From Bryobacterales bacterium (lineage in GTDB: Bacteria > Acidobacteriota > Terriglobia > Bryobacterales > Bryobacteraceae), in contig JADJWL010000015.1 of the NCBI GenBank assembly GCA_016716385.1, forward strand, positions 28,405-92,404: DNA of 64,000 nt. The letters run 5' to 3'. A model generated the notes under the pieces. The model searched no databases, was not told the origin of the DNA, and was given only the letters and a program-made list of their open reading frames with translations. A program made the position numbers and the translations under genes. Shown here piece after piece: positions 62,563 to 64,000 of this stretch; the first letter of the stretch is position 1, and every line of letters starts with the position of its first letter.

Positions 62563-63514
62563 GCGCGGTCTCCTTGCCTTCATCGCGGGCGGCTTGCTTC
62601 AGGCCGCTCTTTTTCTTTCTCCACTCGCCGCGCAGGAAGAGGAAACCCCGGTCTTCCGGTCCGATACCCGCCTCGTCGTCCTGCACTGCACCGTCCTGGA
62701 CCGCAAGGGGAACCTCGTCACGGATCTCAAGAAGGACGCGTTTACCGTCTTCGAGAACGGCGCCGCGCAGCCCTTGACACTGTTCAAGCGGGAGGATATC
62801 CCCGTGTCCATGGGAGTCATCATCGACAACAGCGGCAGCATGCGCAACAAGCGCCAGAAGGTGAATGCGGCGGCGGTCAAGCTGGTGAAGGCCTCCAACC
62901 CGGAGGACGAAGTCTTCATCGTCAATTTCAATGACGAGGCGTTTCTGGACCAGCAGATGACCGGCGACCGGGACGAGCTCGAAAAGGCGCTGTCCAAGAT
63001 CGATACCCGCGGAGGCACCGCGATGCGGGACGCCGTCCGGATGTCGATCGACTACCTGCTCGAAACCGCCAAGCGTGATAAGAAGGTCCTGCTCGTGATC
63101 TCGGACGGCGAAGACAACAACAGCCAGGGTACGCTCGAGGAGTTGGTCCGGGCGGCGCAGCGCAGCGAGGTGTTGATCTATGCGATCGGGCTGCTGTCAG
63201 AGGAAGAGCGCCGTTCGGCGCGGCGCGCCAAGCGGGAGCTTGACGCGTTGACCGACGCGACCGGAGGCCAGTCCTACTACCCGAAGGAAGTGGACGAGGT
63301 CGACCGCATCGCCGAGCAGGTGGCGCACGACATCCGCAACCAGTACGTGCTGGGCTACCATCCGACCAACCAGGCTCTGGACGGCTCGTTCCGCCAGGTG
63401 CGGGTCCAGGTGAAGGGCCCGGGACGGCCCCAGGCGCGGACGCGGTCCGGCTACTACGCCACCGATGGCGGCAGCCGCGCGATGACGCAGCAGCCGAAGC
63501 CGGCGAACGAATAG
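62546..63514 (+). CDS. VWFA-related exported protein, second copy
   Basis: 322 residues from ATG 62546, overlapping the first copy by 17 bases. A signal peptide (RRGLLAFIAGGLLQAALFLS) is followed by LVVLHCTVLDRKGNLVTDLK, DAFTVFENGAAQPLTLFKRE and the VWA domain with MIDAS DNSGSMRN, GGTAMRDAVRMSIDYLLE and VLLVISDGEDNNSQGTLEE. The ending NQYVLGYHPTNQALDGSFRQ and RSGYYATDGG matches its neighbour. The two clearly arose by duplication and are translated together. Confidence 0.88.
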   Translation: MRRASRRGLLAFIAGGLLQAALFLSPLAAQEEETPVFRSDTRLVVLHCTVLDRKGNLVTDLKKDAFTVFENGAAQPLTLFKREDIPVSMGVIIDNSGSMRNKRQKVNAAAVKLVKASNPEDEVFIVNFNDEAFLDQQMTGDRDELEKALSKIDTRGGTAMRDAVRMSIDYLLETAKRDKKVLLVISDGEDNNSQGTLEELVRAAQRSEVLIYAIGLLSEEERRSARRAKRELDALTDATGGQSYYPKEVDEVDRIAEQVAHDIRNQYVLGYHPTNQALDGSFRQVRVQVKGPGRPQARTRSGYYATDGGSRAMTQQPKPANE

Positions 63515-63720
63515 TGCCCATGGTCGCGCTGCTGTGGAATCTTAGCCGGGGCTACCGCCTCCAACCGTGGCGCAGTCCCTACCTGCGCTGGAGGATCGAA
63601 ACCTACTGGGGGCTCCACGCTGATTCCCTCACATCTGCCGAATTTCTGCGCTTCTGCTGGGAGCGGCGGGCCGATCTGTTCCGCTACCTGCGCTGGGCAA
63701 GCCGCATGAGGCGCGCGTAG
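63514..63720 (+). CDS. Small basic/aromatic hypothetical protein
   Basis: 68 residues from GTG 63514, whose first base is the last base of the preceding stop. It is rich in Trp, Arg and Tyr (LLWNLSRGYRLQPWRSPYLR, FLRFCWERRADLFRYLRWAS) with no membrane segment. The tight coupling on both sides, to the VWFA gene and the radical SAM gene nine bases downstream, supports translation. Function unknown. Confidence 0.6.
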   Translation: MPMVALLWNLSRGYRLQPWRSPYLRWRIETYWGLHADSLTSAEFLRFCWERRADLFRYLRWASRMRRA

Positions 63721-63729
63721 AATACGGGT

Positions 63730-64000
63730 ATGGGCGCGACCCGGCGGAAGCTCCGCGAGGTCCACCGGCGCTGGCGGGAGTTCAAGCTCGTGGTCCGTGG
63801 CCTGGCCTCCACGCGGCACCCCGTCGCGGCGCACATCATCCCGATCCGGCGCTGCAACCTCTCCTGCACCTATTGCAACGAGTTCGATTCCACGTCGCCC
63901 CCAGTCCCGCTGCCGCTCCTGATCGAGCGGGTGGACCGGTTGGGCGAACTGGGAACGTCGGTCATCACGATCAGCGGCGGCGAACCGATGCTGCACGGAA
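63730..64000 (+). CDS. Radical SAM enzyme, N-terminal fragment
   Basis: The first 90 codons of a gene cut by the right edge of the window. The translation has the [4Fe-4S] motif CNLSCTYC after AAHIIPIRR and the SAM-binding TISGGEPM. A basic 40-residue N-terminal helix precedes it. Reaction type cannot be named from the fragment. It is the last of a four-gene run starting with the VWFA pair. Confidence 0.8.
   Translation, partial: MGATRRKLREVHRRWREFKLVVRGLASTRHPVAAHIIPIRRCNLSCTYCNEFDSTSPPVPLPLLIERVDRLGELGTSVITISGGEPMLHG

Overview
The window is high-GC DNA (roughly 65% by eye) from a Gram-negative bacterium that is most likely an acidobacterium of the Solibacter/Bryobacter type. The pointers are two tandem VWFA-related proteins of the kind expanded in Acidobacteria, two proteins carrying the Solibacter-type C-terminal module (TIGR03437-like), FecR/DUF6600 and DUF1080 proteins, several Tat-exported proteins, and KDO/LPS and hopanoid-type genes. 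Taxonomy is inferred from family content only. No rRNA, tRNA, CRISPR array, insertion sequence or prophage was found.

Layout. 1-8 kb: a cut-off enolase-superfamily gene, an ECF-like sigma factor, a YwaF-type membrane protein broken by one base, a RibB protein with a degenerate RibA half, a J-domain membrane protein, a TSUP permease with a GlcG/HbpS partner, and a frameshifted EEP-family phosphohydrolase. 7.3-13 kb: minus-strand operon valS-nadC-birA-coaX-hypothetical (aminoacylation plus NAD, biotin and CoA cofactors). 13-17.8 kb: HtrA-type protease, a cysteine-bearing MarR regulator with a protoglobin, and a YihY protein with an esterase. 17.9-25.5 kb: exported and surface proteins (lipase-like protein, Tat-exported MR/MLE enzyme, DUF4139 protein, beta-barrel, a small receiver, TIGR03437-like protein). 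25.5-31.7 kb: ferredoxin, nagA, then the chromosome-core cluster rpmH-rnpA-yidD-yidC-jag-mnmE. 31.7-39.7 kb: DUF457-type and DUF1080 proteins; an unusually AT-rich divergent control region flanked by a Zn-finger/sigma4-like protein and an XRE regulator with an apparently dead S24 domain; a small-molecule kinase; an ABC-2 exporter; an HDOD protein. 39.7-47.2 kb: inositol-phosphate synthase with an epimerase, a LytTR regulator, hpnE, and a DUF2520-panB-panC pantothenate operon. 47.2-53.2 kb: one minus-strand run of membrane protein, winged-helix regulator, uppS, creD-like gene, VOC protein and a Tat-exported TIM-barrel-like protein. 53.3-64 kb: FecR/DUF6600 protein with 96-bp tandem repeats, YfhO-like membrane protein, kdsB-pyrG-kdsA, two VWFA-related proteins, a small protein and the start of a radical SAM enzyme.

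The most interesting signals are: (1) a composite operator-like motif found at both ends of the winged-helix regulator operon, one copy lying on the uppS ribosome-binding site and start codon; (2) a four-cysteine MarR with a perfect palindrome over its own ribosome-binding site, co-transcribed with a protoglobin that has two in-frame starts, one with and one without a signal peptide; (3) the AT-rich divergent switch region near 34 kb; (4) several genes whose -10-like box sits only 5-9 bases before the start codon, suggesting leaderless mRNAs; (5) three genes broken by single-base changes in short GC runs, which look more like consensus errors than decay.
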